A DNA stretch of 64,000 nt from Trypanosoma brucei gambiense DAL972 (lineage: Eukaryota; Euglenozoa; Kinetoplastea; Trypanosomatida; Trypanosomatidae), in assembly GCF_000210295.1 (NCBI RefSeq), contig NC_026736.1, forward strand, positions 496,001 to 560,000, written 5' to 3'. The translations under genes and the position numbers were made by a program. Numbering within the stretch: position 1 is the stretch's first letter; every line of letters starts with the position of its first letter. Below are positions 29,667-41,513 of this stretch, piece by piece. The notes beneath the pieces were generated by a model. That model was not told the origin of the DNA. It saw only the letters and a program-made list of their open reading frames with translations, and made no database searches.

Positions 29667-30178
29667 AACCATGAAGCCAGCATATGGAGGGAATCAGGGG
29701 AAAGCAGGTTTTGCTGTGCGGGTGCAAGTACCTATTTAGTCGTTGGTTCTAGCGTACGTAGTTGTTTCTTTATATATATATATATATATATATATTTTTA
29801 TTTTTAAATTTAGTTTGTTTCATGTCAAGTTTCCCCTCCCTTTTCCCTTTTTTTTTTCCTTTTGATCACATTTCAGCCTTTATATATGGTTTGTTGTCTG
29901 GCTCATAGAAGGCGTGTGTGGAGCTCTTGGCGTACCACAAATGGACTACCATTAGGCAGACAACAATCTGCTTTGGCTTTACCGGAAGCCGAACAATTGA
30001 AGGGCTTATTGTTGTTTGCGAAGTTTGGGGGACACCACACTCGATTTGCATGTGTTTCTTTTTTTTTTCTTTTACCTTTTAGCGCTTGACCTTTGGTTTA
30101 TATAGCCCCCACTTTCCCCGTTATAATGTTGCGGACCTTCATCATCCTCTTTGCCTTTTTATAGCATAGCAAACGCAT
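29667..30178. other. intergenic with TA dinucleotide repeat
   Basis: About 510 bases. A perfect TA repeat spans about 29770-29795 and is followed by T-rich and C/T-rich stretches (29820-29870, 30055-30090). Probable 3' UTR and splice region; no gene seen. Confidence 0.55.
29770..29795. repeat. (TA)13 microsatellite
   Basis: Uninterrupted alternating T and A over 26 bases in the 3' UTR of the 134-residue membrane protein gene. Confidence 0.9.
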
Positions 30179-30499
30179 ATGGAAAAAAATGCGCATGGGC
30201 TACTAGCCGATGCAGATTCACCGAAGGCCCATCGGCACATACGCAATACATTGAAAGTGAACAAATTGAGTAGTGCGCTTATGTTTATGGCAGTTGTTAC
30301 GCCCGTAATGGTTTTGGTTTCGTTTTACAGCGCAAAGCTTGAAGCAGTGCGGGAAAAGTGGGTGGATCCGTATGAGTTGCCACCCGGCTTTAATCCCAAA
30401 ACGGGAAGGTTTATGTCTGACAGTAAACCTCAAGGGGTAACGGAGCCGCCGGCGCCACTTCTGCTGCGGGGCGCTGTGCCAGGGGCAACACGGCAATGA
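30179..30499 (+). CDS. small single-TM protein
   Basis: 106 residues with one hydrophobic helix at about 33-53 (ALMFMAVVTPVMVLVSFYSA), then a charged segment and a Pro-rich end (WVDPYELPPGFNPKTGRF, PPAPLLLRGAVPG). The motif WVDPYELPPGFNPKTGR looks structured and conserved rather than random, which supports a real gene. The N-terminal 30 residues are polar with His and Lys. No family recognised. It is the second of two short membrane proteins in a row; both have a 0.5-kb flanking UTR. A role in a membrane complex is a guess. Confidence 0.68.
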   Translation: MEKNAHGLLADADSPKAHRHIRNTLKVNKLSSALMFMAVVTPVMVLVSFYSAKLEAVREKWVDPYELPPGFNPKTGRFMSDSKPQGVTEPPAPLLLRGAVPGATRQ

Positions 30500-31041
30500 G
30501 GCAATTAAATCATAACTAATAAGAGACACCGGCTGAATGTCAAAACAAAAAAATTCCAATCGAAACATGTACATTTGGGGCTTTTCCGCCTGAAGAATAT
30601 GTGAGCGTTCGACACCCACGAGTTTGTTTTGTCTTTTTGTGTGTTTTGATTTGCTTGACAGGACGGATGGCACGCGTTTGTCGTCAGCTGGGCATGCAAT
30701 GGTGTATATTAGTGTCATATCTTGGGTATTTTATCCTAGTTTAGCCTCTTTTATTTGTGTTGGTGTCCGACTAAACTGCATGCCACAAAATTGTCTTGAA
30801 TTTTTTTTTCACCTTTTTTTTTCTTTTTTGTTCTGTGTTTTCGTAATACTCAAGACCATTGGGGGCTTTTTGTATCTCTAAAAAAAAAAAAGCTCACCCG
30901 ACGCCATTTGATTCATATCCCACTCCTGGTGGTGGCATCGGCACAGAACTTTGTTTGTTTTGTTATTTTCTTTGTATTTAGTGGCTGGCACATATCGTTT
31001 GTGTTTGGAAGCCCACGTAGCTGAATGTGATACGGCCCTTC
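30500..31041. other. intergenic, homopolymer-rich
   Basis: About 540 bases with T-runs (30800-30835) and an A11 run (30881-30891), then a T-rich patch (30949-30980). Contains the splice region for the 442-residue protein. Nothing else recognised. Confidence 0.5.
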
Positions 31042-32370
31042 ATGAAAATATTACGCGATGTTTACAGGCAAACCTTCCCAAAGAAATTGCGATTCGACAA
31101 GTCTTCCCGAATTCTTTACGCCCAGATATATGTGATAGCGAGGCGCCACAAGCATCGGAAATACATACCGAAGGAGGATATCGAAGACGTCCTTAACAAT
31201 TACACAACGCTACCGGGGTCCCCATGGTTACAGCTTCCGATAATCCGACATGTTTTGCTGATACGACAGATAAATGGGATCCGTGGCTTCTTTGGGAAAC
31301 GCTCTTGGCTTCTCAACCGGGCTGTGGAAGAGGAGTTTAACAAAATTGTGCGGTGGATGAATGCGCAGGAGCAGTTAGTATTGAGGACGGGAGCGGGTAG
31401 ATGCGCTGCAAATCTTGTGCTCCGAGAAAAGTTTGTAAAGGAGGTACTGGACGTTTTTCACGTAGCCACGGCTTACCAACGTATGGTGCGTGTTGGGGCC
31501 CTTTTGATTGTTATACTTTTACTTCTTCTTATCGTTATGGTAAATGTGGATCGTTTCGTGTACGTATACCTGGTACACTGGTCGGGCATGTGTCGCACGG
31601 AGGTGATGGAGTGGTTCCGTGAGATAACTGAGCAGCACACCGTAGCGGAGGTGCCTCCGGCGTATCGAAGTTTGTTGCCACCTCCCTGTGTGATGCGTGT
31701 CGCTGAGGATGGCCGGGTAAAGTATGAATTAAAAATAGCTGAACTTGTTTCTAAGGATGAGAATATCATTGTTCTAGCGGTCCCCTGCCCACAGGTTGGG
31801 ACAAAGTCGTTTTTTGCTGCACTGGGAAAGACGGTGGGGCTATGCGATGCTGTTCTCATGGAGGGGGTGTCATTTGAGTATATTGATCGTATTGCCCCTG
31901 CATCCCTGTTTCCCCTGCGTGATGACACATTCCCCGCCCTTGGTGTGCATCATCGCTTTCTCGACATTCTTCGTGACTCGCGTGAGCCACCGTTTTTGTA
32001 CCCTGCAGGCACAGAATTGAGTTGGTCGGCTTACTTGCAGCACCTTCTAATTCCATTTGAAGTCAAGTGTATTTATTGGCCCACATTCTCCTCTGCGTCA
32101 AAAGGGGAGGCGCGGGTGGGTTGGGGTCGATTGAGGGAGCTAATTGAAAAAGTAACTGTGGAACAAGAACGAGCACAATTAGGAGAGGATAAGAAAGAGC
32201 TGAAGCCGTATGTTATTTGCTTACCGTGGACAGTGAACCAGATAGTTAATCTGGAGGCTAGCTTAGTTAAATTGGGGTTTCGCGTGAGAAGGGTGTTTCC
32301 ATTGGAGTGGATCGACCGCGACCACATGGGCGAGCATTTCTGTAATTATTACAGCCTTGTTGGGGAATGA
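31042..32370 (+). CDS. hypothetical membrane protein
   Basis: 442 residues from the first ATG; the frame is open five codons upstream only through GTG. A basic N-terminus (KILRDVYRQTFPKKLRF, RRHKHRKY) is followed by helices and one clear TM helix at about 150-170 (VGALLIVILLLLLIVMVNV), then a roughly 270-residue C-terminal domain. That domain has ENIIVLAVPCPQVGTKSF and VGLCDAVLMEGVSFEYIDRI (about 245-285), vaguely like the TraB/PrgY start in which an 'LLEG' follows a helix, but the catalytic-looking conserved residues of TraB are not convincing. The basic start would allow mitochondrial targeting. Family not recognised; a real gene by length and composition. Confidence 0.75.
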   Translation: MKILRDVYRQTFPKKLRFDKSSRILYAQIYVIARRHKHRKYIPKEDIEDVLNNYTTLPGSPWLQLPIIRHVLLIRQINGIRGFFGKRSWLLNRAVEEEFNKIVRWMNAQEQLVLRTGAGRCAANLVLREKFVKEVLDVFHVATAYQRMVRVGALLIVILLLLLIVMVNVDRFVYVYLVHWSGMCRTEVMEWFREITEQHTVAEVPPAYRSLLPPPCVMRVAEDGRVKYELKIAELVSKDENIIVLAVPCPQVGTKSFFAALGKTVGLCDAVLMEGVSFEYIDRIAPASLFPLRDDTFPALGVHHRFLDILRDSREPPFLYPAGTELSWSAYLQHLLIPFEVKCIYWPTFSSASKGEARVGWGRLRELIEKVTVEQERAQLGEDKKELKPYVICLPWTVNQIVNLEASLVKLGFRVRRVFPLEWIDRDHMGEHFCNYYSLVGE

Positions 32371-32740
32371 ATCACATCTAAACTTCTTTTTGTTAATAAG
32401 GGAAGGAAGCACACCCTTCAAACGAGCAGAGGTCCCCGTGCATGTGTACGAGGTGCCGGTGCCGTTGTGTGCTTAGGTGTGTGTGTGTGTGTGTGTGTTT
32501 GAGGACATATTTGAAGTTCTAAAGTGCGTCACTCACATCTCCCTCACTCCATTTTTGTGTTTGAATATGTTTTTTCAAACGGCTATGTTGTATTTTGTTT
32601 GTTGATTGTAGTGCATGGTCTTACCATAACCCTTTTGCCTTTAATGTTAGCCTTGTAGTGCAAAAGAATCATCGTCGGATGAGATTTGGAAAATAGAACA
32701 ACAACTTCAACGTTTCTGTGGCGCTATAGTGTAGGGTCTC
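32371..32740. other. intergenic with GT repeat
   Basis: About 370 bases. A GT repeat (about 32477-32498) lies in the 3' UTR, followed by T-rich sequence. No gene seen. Confidence 0.5.
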
Positions 32741-33664
32741 ATGCTCAGCTTTCTTTCCCCCAAACGTGCTGGCGCCATCCGAGTTTGGCGCAATGGTGCA
32801 TTTTGTGTGGGACCCAACTATATTTTCGCAGCTTCATGTTTTCTTTCCATTATCGCTGTGTCTACTGCTTCTATCGCGCTTAACAATATGCTGATGTTAC
32901 GAATTTTGTGTGGTACCTCAGCCTTTCTGTCTCTAGGATTCATGTGGCTCTGCTCCACATCAGATCCGGGAATTTGCCCATGGCGTACTCGTGAGGAAAT
33001 GGAGCGCGATACAAAGAATGGGGTGTCAAAAGGAAAGGATGCGGAACTCGTTACGTTTATTAATAAAAATGGTGAGGAAGAAAGCGCCTTGCTGCGTTGC
33101 AAATGGTGTTATACCTGTAATCAGTTTCGGCCTCTACGTGCAGTTCACTGTAGTTACTGCGGCGTTTGCATCTTACGACGCGATCATCATTGTCCTTGGG
33201 TTGGTACATGCGTAGGGGAGCGCAACTACCGCTTCTATTGGTTCTTTTTGTGGTCTGTGACCTGCCTTTCCTTAACAGTTTTAGTCAGTGGGGTTTGGGG
33301 GATCGCAATTCGGGTTGCGCGACTCTGTGGCACCGTGTTCTGCACCGAGAAGAGCATGTTTGTTTCAGCGTTTGGGGAAACGCACTACATTGAACCAACA
33401 ATTTCATTAGTTGCTCTCATTTCGTGCGCTTTTGTAGCACCATTGGCGGTGTACCATGCGATGCTGGTGACAAAGAACATGACCACTGGCGAGGAACTGA
33501 ACTGTGATGGCGTTTCGGTGCACTACTTCAGCCGTGGTGGGTGTGTGGCTAACGTAAAAGCCTCACTTTGTTCTCCTATCCCACCGTCGATTTTCCAGGA
33601 AGGTGTTAGCAGTTTAACGCCACTCGCTACGGCCGTCGTGATGGTTGAAGAGGCGGAGGTGTGA
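32741..33664 (+). CDS. DHHC-type protein S-acyltransferase (palmitoyltransferase)
   Basis: 307 residues with four TM helices (about 28-48, 53-71, 165-188, 218-240). The cytosolic Cys-rich domain between TM2 and TM3 is complete: RCKWCYTCNQFRPLRAVHCSYCGVC, then RRDHHCPWVGTCVGERNYRFY, with DHHC at 148-151. The TTxE motif (TTGEE) follows TM4. The enzyme transfers palmitate to cysteines of membrane proteins by autoacylation of the DHHC cysteine; all zinc and catalytic residues are present, so it should be active. Substrate and compartment (Golgi, flagellar or plasma membrane) cannot be read. The subfamily resembles ERF2/ZDHHC9-14-18 in the region between TM2 and the zinc domain (SDPGICP). Confidence 0.95.
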   Translation: MLSFLSPKRAGAIRVWRNGAFCVGPNYIFAASCFLSIIAVSTASIALNNMLMLRILCGTSAFLSLGFMWLCSTSDPGICPWRTREEMERDTKNGVSKGKDAELVTFINKNGEEESALLRCKWCYTCNQFRPLRAVHCSYCGVCILRRDHHCPWVGTCVGERNYRFYWFFLWSVTCLSLTVLVSGVWGIAIRVARLCGTVFCTEKSMFVSAFGETHYIEPTISLVALISCAFVAPLAVYHAMLVTKNMTTGEELNCDGVSVHYFSRGGCVANVKASLCSPIPPSIFQEGVSSLTPLATAVVMVEEAEV

Positions 33665-34219
33665 TCCATTTTTTCCTTAGGCTACCCACTAGATGTTAGA
33701 CGTGTATCTACACACGTCATATGCCCTGCCGAAACCACTGATTTGGGCCTGCGCTTGTTTATCCGTTGAGGGTTTTGCTTCAAGAAACCCAACAGTCGAC
33801 GACTTCCGTTCCTCGTAACCATGGTTATGGACGGACCTGTCGATTTTTATTTAGTTTTGCTGGTCTTGCACACCCCTCTCTTTTCCATTTTCCGGTTTTG
33901 CCCCCCCCCCCTCAACAACCTATTTTTACTTTTACCTTTGATGTCACACAAACACACACACGCCTCATCTGCCTATTGAATTGACTCTTTACATCTTTTT
34001 TCTTTCATTCCTTTCACTTGTTGTCTTTGGATTAATATTCTTGTGTATGTTACACTTTGGAGAGGTGTTTGTGATTTCAATACAACAAAAAATATATATA
34101 CATATCAATAAATAAAGGAGAACAAAGGAAGTAGAAGTGTATCACATATTTTACAGTGTGTAAGGGAACTCGGCCAAAGAGTGTTGTGGCTTTAATAACG
34201 TGGCGCACACATCAGAAAA
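33665..34219. other. intergenic region
   Basis: About 555 bases with a C10 run (33901-33910), a CA-rich patch (33947-33963), a T/C tract (33990-34020) and an A-rich stretch (34083-34125) before the PEX10 gene. Fits UTRs and splice signals. Confidence 0.5.
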
Positions 34220-35116
34220 ATGCAACCGGCCACTGCACCGTACCTTCTGCGCTCGTTGTACAAGGATGATCACATCATCAGCACGCATCTGAATCGGCAA
34301 ATCACAAATATAGTCACTGCTCTCTTCGGCGCACACACCACCAATTGCTACGATGCGCAACTCTGTTACTTAGCAAAGGGGATTTATGTGGCGTTTGCGC
34401 TGCTGCGTGGGCAGACGTTGGGACAAGAATTCTGTGACCTCTTACCAGTGACGGGTAGTAACCCACCTCGGCTGGTCGGCATGCGGAGAAAGCTGCTTCT
34501 CGCAACATTTCTCGCTTTGGAACCAGCGGTAGTTTTTCAATTTGCAGTGCGTTTATTCCCCCGGCTCCCACCACACGATGTCGTATCGAATGTGAGCAAA
34601 TGTACTTTGATGATGTTGATGCTGCTTGAAACATACGGTACTCTTGCCCACCGTTTCCTCAGAGTGCGTTATCTCAGCCTTGTGCCTTCGGGTGCCCTTC
34701 AAAATGGTGAAGGTGCCCCCCGTACATATCTTAAACTAGGATTTGTGTTAATGCTCGAGCTGTTGATTCGGCTCTGGCGGGCTGTGGCAGAATGGCGGGG
34801 GAATCGTGGCGCGGGTGAACAAAATGAGGAGGGCGGAGCTGCAGGTCGCGGAGAGGATGATTCAGACACGGCGGATGAGCATGCGTCAGTGCCTGGTAAA
34901 TGCATGCTTTGTCTTGGGAACCGTAAGCAGCCCACGGCAACTCTCTGCGGCCATATTTTCTGCTGGCGCTGCCTTTCAGAGTGGATTAAGTCGAACACAC
35001 AGGGAGCCATTTGTCCTTTTTGCAGACGGCAAATAACAGTAAACTCGTTGGTCCCGCTCTATTTCTATGTGGCGAAGGAGCCCCCGGTTGCGGATGGCGA
35101 CAGCGGTGCGTCGTAG
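34220..35116 (+). CDS. PEX10: peroxin 10, RING E3 subunit for glycosome biogenesis
   Basis: 298 residues. The C-terminal RING is complete (C228, C231, C243, H245, C248, C251, C265, C268) in the form CMLCLGNRKQPTATLCGHIFCWRC, the hallmark of PEX10. The N-terminal Pex2/Pex12 region includes LRGQTLGQEFCDLLPV (about 74-90; family 'G-x-T-L-G-E-E-Y') and hydrophobic helices at about 100-118, 135-150 and 170-190. PEX10 works with PEX2 and PEX12 as ubiquitin ligase and retro-translocation channel in the glycosome membrane. An acidic Gly-rich linker (about 197-222) precedes the RING. No defect seen. The gene shares the unit with PEX2. Confidence 0.92.
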   Translation: MQPATAPYLLRSLYKDDHIISTHLNRQITNIVTALFGAHTTNCYDAQLCYLAKGIYVAFALLRGQTLGQEFCDLLPVTGSNPPRLVGMRRKLLLATFLALEPAVVFQFAVRLFPRLPPHDVVSNVSKCTLMMLMLLETYGTLAHRFLRVRYLSLVPSGALQNGEGAPRTYLKLGFVLMLELLIRLWRAVAEWRGNRGAGEQNEEGGAAGRGEDDSDTADEHASVPGKCMLCLGNRKQPTATLCGHIFCWRCLSEWIKSNTQGAICPFCRRQITVNSLVPLYFYVAKEPPVADGDSGAS

Positions 35117-35508
35117 ACTGACGGCAGAGGAGGAAGAAGTGGCAGGTGCAGTTGGTACGCAAGGTTCCACCTCCGCGTCTTTTCCCTGCATATATATATA
35201 TATGTGTGTGTGTGTGTATCCCTCACTTCCATCCCTTTGTTTGTCGGTTACAGTAATTGACCGTACATTTCTCACACGGCGTACACGTTCTTTGTATGTG
35301 TATGTACGGGATTGTCACTTGTTCCTTTCCAAACTGAATACAGTAGCGATTGTCATAAGCTCCCTTGCTCTTTACTTTCTTTTGTGCCTTATCAATTCAC
35401 CCGTGTGATAACAATTACAATAATATTAAGTAAGAAAAAGAAAAGCGTGTGTAAAAACTTTTTTTTTCGTTGCCAGCTTCGTAGCATTCGAATTTGTTCA
35501 AAGCTCAA
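35117..35508. other. intergenic with TA/TG repeat and splice acceptor
   Basis: About 390 bases. A (TA)7-(TG)8 composite repeat lies at 35190-35218. A T9 run (35459-35467) and an AG at 35475-35476 form a good splice acceptor 32 bases before the SPC12-like ATG, which rules out the TTG start further upstream only weakly, since that TTG (35494) is not an ATG. Confidence 0.6.
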
Positions 35509-35889
35509 ATGGCTGGTGCAAAGGAAGTGCAGTCGGTGCACCCTCTCACACGGTGGATTGCGGGGCTCTCATCACCCATGTCTTTAACAGATCAGCGTGC
35601 TGCGGCAACGAGGATCAGCCACCTTATGCTCACTACCGTTTTTGTCGCGACAGTGTGCGGTTACTTCATTGGAAACGTTCACACGGCATTTTTTGCTGTA
35701 GCGGCGGCGTGCGGAGTGTCGCTTATTGTCTGGGGCCCAAATTGGTACCAAAACGAAGATCCGGATCAGCGATGGTGCGATGAAAACGAAGTGAAGAAAT
35801 ATTACGAAACGCTGGAACAGTTGCGTGACGAGGCGAAGCAGAAAATAATTGACGAGCTCGAGTCAAAAGGAGAGAAAAAGCGAAATTGA
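35509..35889 (+). CDS. signal peptidase complex subunit 1 (SPC12)-like protein
   Basis: 126 residues with two TM helices close together (about 39-57 and 61-78) and both ends polar, the topology of SPC12/SPCS1, the small ER signal-peptidase subunit with both termini in the cytosol. The second helix is followed by IVWGPNWYQNEDPDQRW, which parallels the 'L-P-P-W-P-x-Y-R-R-x-P-L-x-W' segment of SPC12. The C-terminal tail is a charged helix (YYETLEQLRDEAKQKIIDELESKGEKK) longer than in yeast. The start is ATG 35509; a TTG five codons upstream is ignored. Because the family is short and poorly conserved, other two-TM ER proteins remain possible. Confidence 0.5.
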   Translation: MAGAKEVQSVHPLTRWIAGLSSPMSLTDQRAAATRISHLMLTTVFVATVCGYFIGNVHTAFFAVAAACGVSLIVWGPNWYQNEDPDQRWCDENEVKKYYETLEQLRDEAKQKIIDELESKGEKKRN

Positions 35890-36252
35890 AGGAGGAACCT
35901 TGCCGTTATGCGAACCCGCGACTTATGCATGGAAACGAGCTGTAAGTGAGGTTGTAAAGATGATGCTTTCATTTTATCTAATGAGTGAACTTGCCCGTGC
36001 GCTAAGCTTCCCTGTTGTTATTATTATTATTATTAGATTCCGCCCCTTCATCCCCACGCCTTTCTTTGTAGGAAGGGGGAAGGGTGCCACGCAACTAAAG
36101 GCTCCTCTTTCTTCTCTGTTCCTTCCTTTTCTTTGCTTTACGCTACCCTTCGGTCCCTTATTTTAACTTCTCATCGTGCTCCAAGCAGCGATATAGTTGG
36201 AGCGGACCAGCTGAGATTCAAAAAGGAAAAAAAGAGAGAGGGAAGTGAGTTC
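35890..36252. other. intergenic with strong splice acceptor for the MORN gene
   Basis: About 360 bases. A TTA repeat (36013-36035) is followed by a 70-base C/T tract (about 36100-36180) and AG at 36187-36188. This places the mRNA start inside the longer open frame that begins with TTG at 36133, so ATG 36253 is the likely start. Confidence 0.65.
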
Positions 36253-39015
36253 ATGAAACGATGCAACAGTGAGTCTGAAACTGAGTTCGATTCTTTAAAG
36301 AGTGAGAACCCGCTCCTTCATTCACCGTCTCTGAAGAGCTGGAACATAATGAAAAACACTCCCGTTGTGCCTCCTTTTTCCTCTGCCATGACTATGGCAA
36401 TGAAGGAACATTGCGGTGCCTCAACCGCAACCTCTGCACCCAATGAACGGCAATATAAGGAACTAAACGTAGATTTCAATGATAAGTATTTCGGGGAAGT
36501 GACTCGTTCAGGTTCCATTGAGGTGCCTCATGGAAACGGGAGGCTGTTTTCGGGGGAGGGGAAACATTTTTATGAAGGTGGTTTCGTTAACCGCTGCCGT
36601 GACGGGTACGGTGTGCTGAATACGGAGCGATATGCATTATGGTGTAAGTGGAAAATGAACCGTCCCGACCTCACGAGTCAGTCCCGTGTTGATTACCGTG
36701 ATGGCACAAGGTACAACGGTTTTTTGTCCGCTCATCAAAATAACAGTGCGGCCGCAAATATTCCCTCCTCCTTGCGGTGCCGTTTGTCGAAGTTTTCCAT
36801 TTGGGTTCACAGCCTGACTTTAGTGCGTGAACGTTGGGGAGAAATTGTCCATAGCGGGGGTGACCGTTACTTTGGTCAATGGGACAACGACATGCCGTCG
36901 GGTTTCGGTTGTTATGTGACAAAATATGGCGACCGCTATATTGGATTGTTTCAACGAGGTAGGTTCCATGACACTGGCACGCTTTTTGTGCACGCATGCA
37001 GGTGGGGAAATAGGGCTAGTAAAATTCCCGATGGTGTGGGCTTTTTGTATCAGCAGGAACAGGTGGAAAATCAACACGTCGAGGCTGCGGAGGCGGCTAA
37101 ACAGAGAATAGAGGATCGTTTTAAAAATACTTTCACCGAATCCTGCGGTTGTAGCGGCACGGACTATGAAATAAGTGGTCACAAACGCCAGGGACCACCA
37201 CGGGGTTGGGATGGCGTTATATTTGACGGTGTGTGGGAAATGGGCCGTTTCCTGGGCGAGGGACATGTGACGCTTCCATGTGGATCTCGCATAACAGCTG
37301 AGTGGAAGAATCTATTCTCCCCCACGCAAGGGCGTGTGTTCATGGCATCCTCCAACGACAATAAAGCGAGTGGTCGGCAAGATATGGATACGCGCGGTTG
37401 GTTCCAATGCTTTCATTGGGAATCGCTGCTCTCAGGACTCACTGACGAGTCAAAGGAGCAGAAATATGCCGCGTGTGCTTCTTTCCGTGAGCGACTGGGT
37501 CTCGCAACCACGGAAGAGGAGGAGCAGGTGGTTCTTGCCGACTTCTGCAGCAATGAGGATGCAATAAGAAACGCCCTAAAAGTTTTTCAACGTTGCTTTT
37601 ACTTTCTTCATGGGTCGTGTGGGAGCAGCAGTGAAATAGGATCTGGCTGGGGGTCGAACCCACTCGGTTGGTGTTATGTACGTAACTCATACGGCGGCTG
37701 TATCCACAACATAAAGGGGCGACGGATAACGGCATGTGATGTGGACCTTGCGCTTACCGACATTATTTCATTTGTCCGCTCAACAGAGCGGTGGGTAGTG
37801 GAAATGTTAGGCGACTCTTCATTATCGAGTCCAAGTTCGCATTTATTCGTCATGCGGAAGCTACTTGACTTAACGCTTCGCAGCGTCTACAATGTGTTGT
37901 TCAACCTTTATGTTCATGCGTATGATGTGGAGGACATTGCGCTTACTCAGGCGTTGGAAAGAGTGCGTGAACATACCACACTTGACGACCTCGGAGTGAG
38001 TTTCGCGCGGCAGCAAAGTTCGGAAGAGCTCTTCGACCCGTACGCCGACGCTGTCAACCGGATTGAGCGTCTAGCCCGTGGTGTGTGGACGTATGGAAGC
38101 AAACTCAAGATTCTTGCACAGTGGTCTATGGAAATTGATCTTTCCACACGTCTGGCACGTGTAACTCTTGATGATGGGCCTCTGGCACTGTTGCCCAAAA
38201 GGAATGCGCAACCAGCGTCTGGCTCCGCTGACGATCTTATTCCCATTCACCAATTTGTGTTGATGAAAGCAAAAGTGGACCACTTATACGTGCACACGAA
38301 GTTGCTGGTGGACCTTAGTAGTGAGGACGTGTTCATGGAGTTTACGTCGCAGGAGAACTTCTTTGTTATCACGTTTCAGGCATGTACCATGATATTATCG
38401 AAGTTTCACCCCCTGCTTCGTGATGAGTCACATGTGTTAGCACCACCTTCTCTGTTTGAGGAACGGCTGCGTTCTGGCGTGCATTCTATTAGACGACTAG
38501 CCGAAACATTTATTGCTCAGCTGTTGAAGTCACATGGTGTATTTGAGGGGGAGGAATCGCGGGAATTATCTGCTGAGGAATTTGGGGCTGTGGCTCTTGG
38601 CTACATCAAGGCGTGGTTAGCTGAAGCCGTTGACATGGCAGCGACGCACGGGGGCACCGCAGTTGCCAGTGGAAGTGATCAAATCCTTCCCGTAGCTGAA
38701 TTATTGCAAATGGAGGAGACTCGTGAGTTGGCCCTTCTGAGCGAGCCGAACTTTCCGCGAGTGTTGGCACTTTTCTGTTGGCTTGCAGTTGCAAACGTCC
38801 TCTCGGTGCTTCACATTCACCTTGGTGTAATGGCGGCAAATGGTGATGACTTGCTAAATGTCGATACCGACCCGGCTAAGCTTCTAGACGACTATGTTGC
38901 ATGGCGCAACGTATGTGGTGGAGATGTTTCATCCCTCGTATTGCTCTTGGGCAAAGGTGCGCCACGGCCTCTTTTCCTACGGCGAGCTGCGGCATTTATT
39001 GCATCTATTTTATAA
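36253..39015 (+). CDS. MORN-repeat protein, large
   Basis: 920 residues from the first ATG. The N-terminal 80 are Ser-rich. About six MORN-like units follow between about 85 and 390: GNGRLFSGEGKHFYEGGFVNRCRDGYGVL, YRDGTRYNGF, GEIVHSGGDRYFGQWDNDMPSGFG, KYGDRYIGLFQRGRFHDTG and DGVWEMGRFLGEGHVTLPCG. Some are separated by insertions. MORN repeats form beta-hairpin rods in cytoskeletal scaffolds. The remaining 500 residues are helical and rich in Leu (DLTLRSVYNVLFNLYVHAYDVEDIA; LFCWLAVANVLSVLHIHLGV), without TM character. MORN followed by a helical domain recalls alsin-type proteins with a VPS9 domain, but I do not see a secure VPS9 signature. Cytoskeletal or membrane-traffic scaffold by inference. 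Confidence 0.75.
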   Translation: MKRCNSESETEFDSLKSENPLLHSPSLKSWNIMKNTPVVPPFSSAMTMAMKEHCGASTATSAPNERQYKELNVDFNDKYFGEVTRSGSIEVPHGNGRLFSGEGKHFYEGGFVNRCRDGYGVLNTERYALWCKWKMNRPDLTSQSRVDYRDGTRYNGFLSAHQNNSAAANIPSSLRCRLSKFSIWVHSLTLVRERWGEIVHSGGDRYFGQWDNDMPSGFGCYVTKYGDRYIGLFQRGRFHDTGTLFVHACRWGNRASKIPDGVGFLYQQEQVENQHVEAAEAAKQRIEDRFKNTFTESCGCSGTDYEISGHKRQGPPRGWDGVIFDGVWEMGRFLGEGHVTLPCGSRITAEWKNLFSPTQGRVFMASSNDNKASGRQDMDTRGWFQCFHWESLLSGLTDESKEQKYAACASFRERLGLATTEEEEQVVLADFCSNEDAIRNALKVFQRCFYFLHGSCGSSSEIGSGWGSNPLGWCYVRNSYGGCIHNIKGRRITACDVDLALTDIISFVRSTERWVVEMLGDSSLSSPSSHLFVMRKLLDLTLRSVYNVLFNLYVHAYDVEDIALTQALERVREHTTLDDLGVSFARQQSSEELFDPYADAVNRIERLARGVWTYGSKLKILAQWSMEIDLSTRLARVTLDDGPLALLPKRNAQPASGSADDLIPIHQFVLMKAKVDHLYVHTKLLVDLSSEDVFMEFTSQENFFVITFQACTMILSKFHPLLRDESHVLAPPSLFEERLRSGVHSIRRLAETFIAQLLKSHGVFEGEESRELSAEEFGAVALGYIKAWLAEAVDMAATHGGTAVASGSDQILPVAELLQMEETRELALLSEPNFPRVLALFCWLAVANVLSVLHIHLGVMAANGDDLLNVDTDPAKLLDDYVAWRNVCGGDVSSLVLLLGKGAPRPLFLRRAAAFIASIL

Positions 39016-41088
<2,073 letters not shown>

Positions 41089-41453
41089 GGTGTCAAATAT
41101 GCCCTCCTTTTCAGCATTGTTAGTAATGAAAGGGTGCAGTAAAGAAAAAAAAAACGAAATAAAATCAAACAAAAACTAAAAAAATAAAAAAGGCAAACGT
41201 AACACAAGAAGAGGAAAATAAAACAAGAGGGTAATGAAAGAAAACAAAAGAGAGTTTGGGATGAAATGAGTGTGGATGAACGTTGTGACGAAAGAAGAGC
41301 ATGAAAAGGGGAAATTAAGAGTAAGTAAAGTGTAAGTGTTTGTAGGAAGAAAAAAGGGGGTGCGTTAGGAGCTGGTGTAGATATGCGATGTTTGTGTTTG
41401 TGGCGTGAAATACAGGACTGATACTTTTTTTTTTACTTTTTTGGATCTCTCTC

Positions 41454-41455
<2 letters not shown>

Positions 41456-41510
<55 letters not shown>
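41456..41510. repeat. (TG)27 microsatellite
   Basis: An uninterrupted TG repeat of 55 bases, the longest simple repeat in the window, between a purine-rich and a pyrimidine-rich block. Likely length-polymorphic. Confidence 0.95.

Positions 41511-41513
<3 letters not shown>

Noticed and set aside
31042..32370. TraB/PrgY-domain assignment
   Set aside because: Only a short LMEG-like match; conserved Glu/His/Arg pattern of TraB not convincing, so left as hypothetical.
36253..39015. Alsin-like VPS9 domain in the C-terminal half of the MORN protein
   Set aside because: No secure VPS9 signature could be recognised; only the MORN part is claimed.
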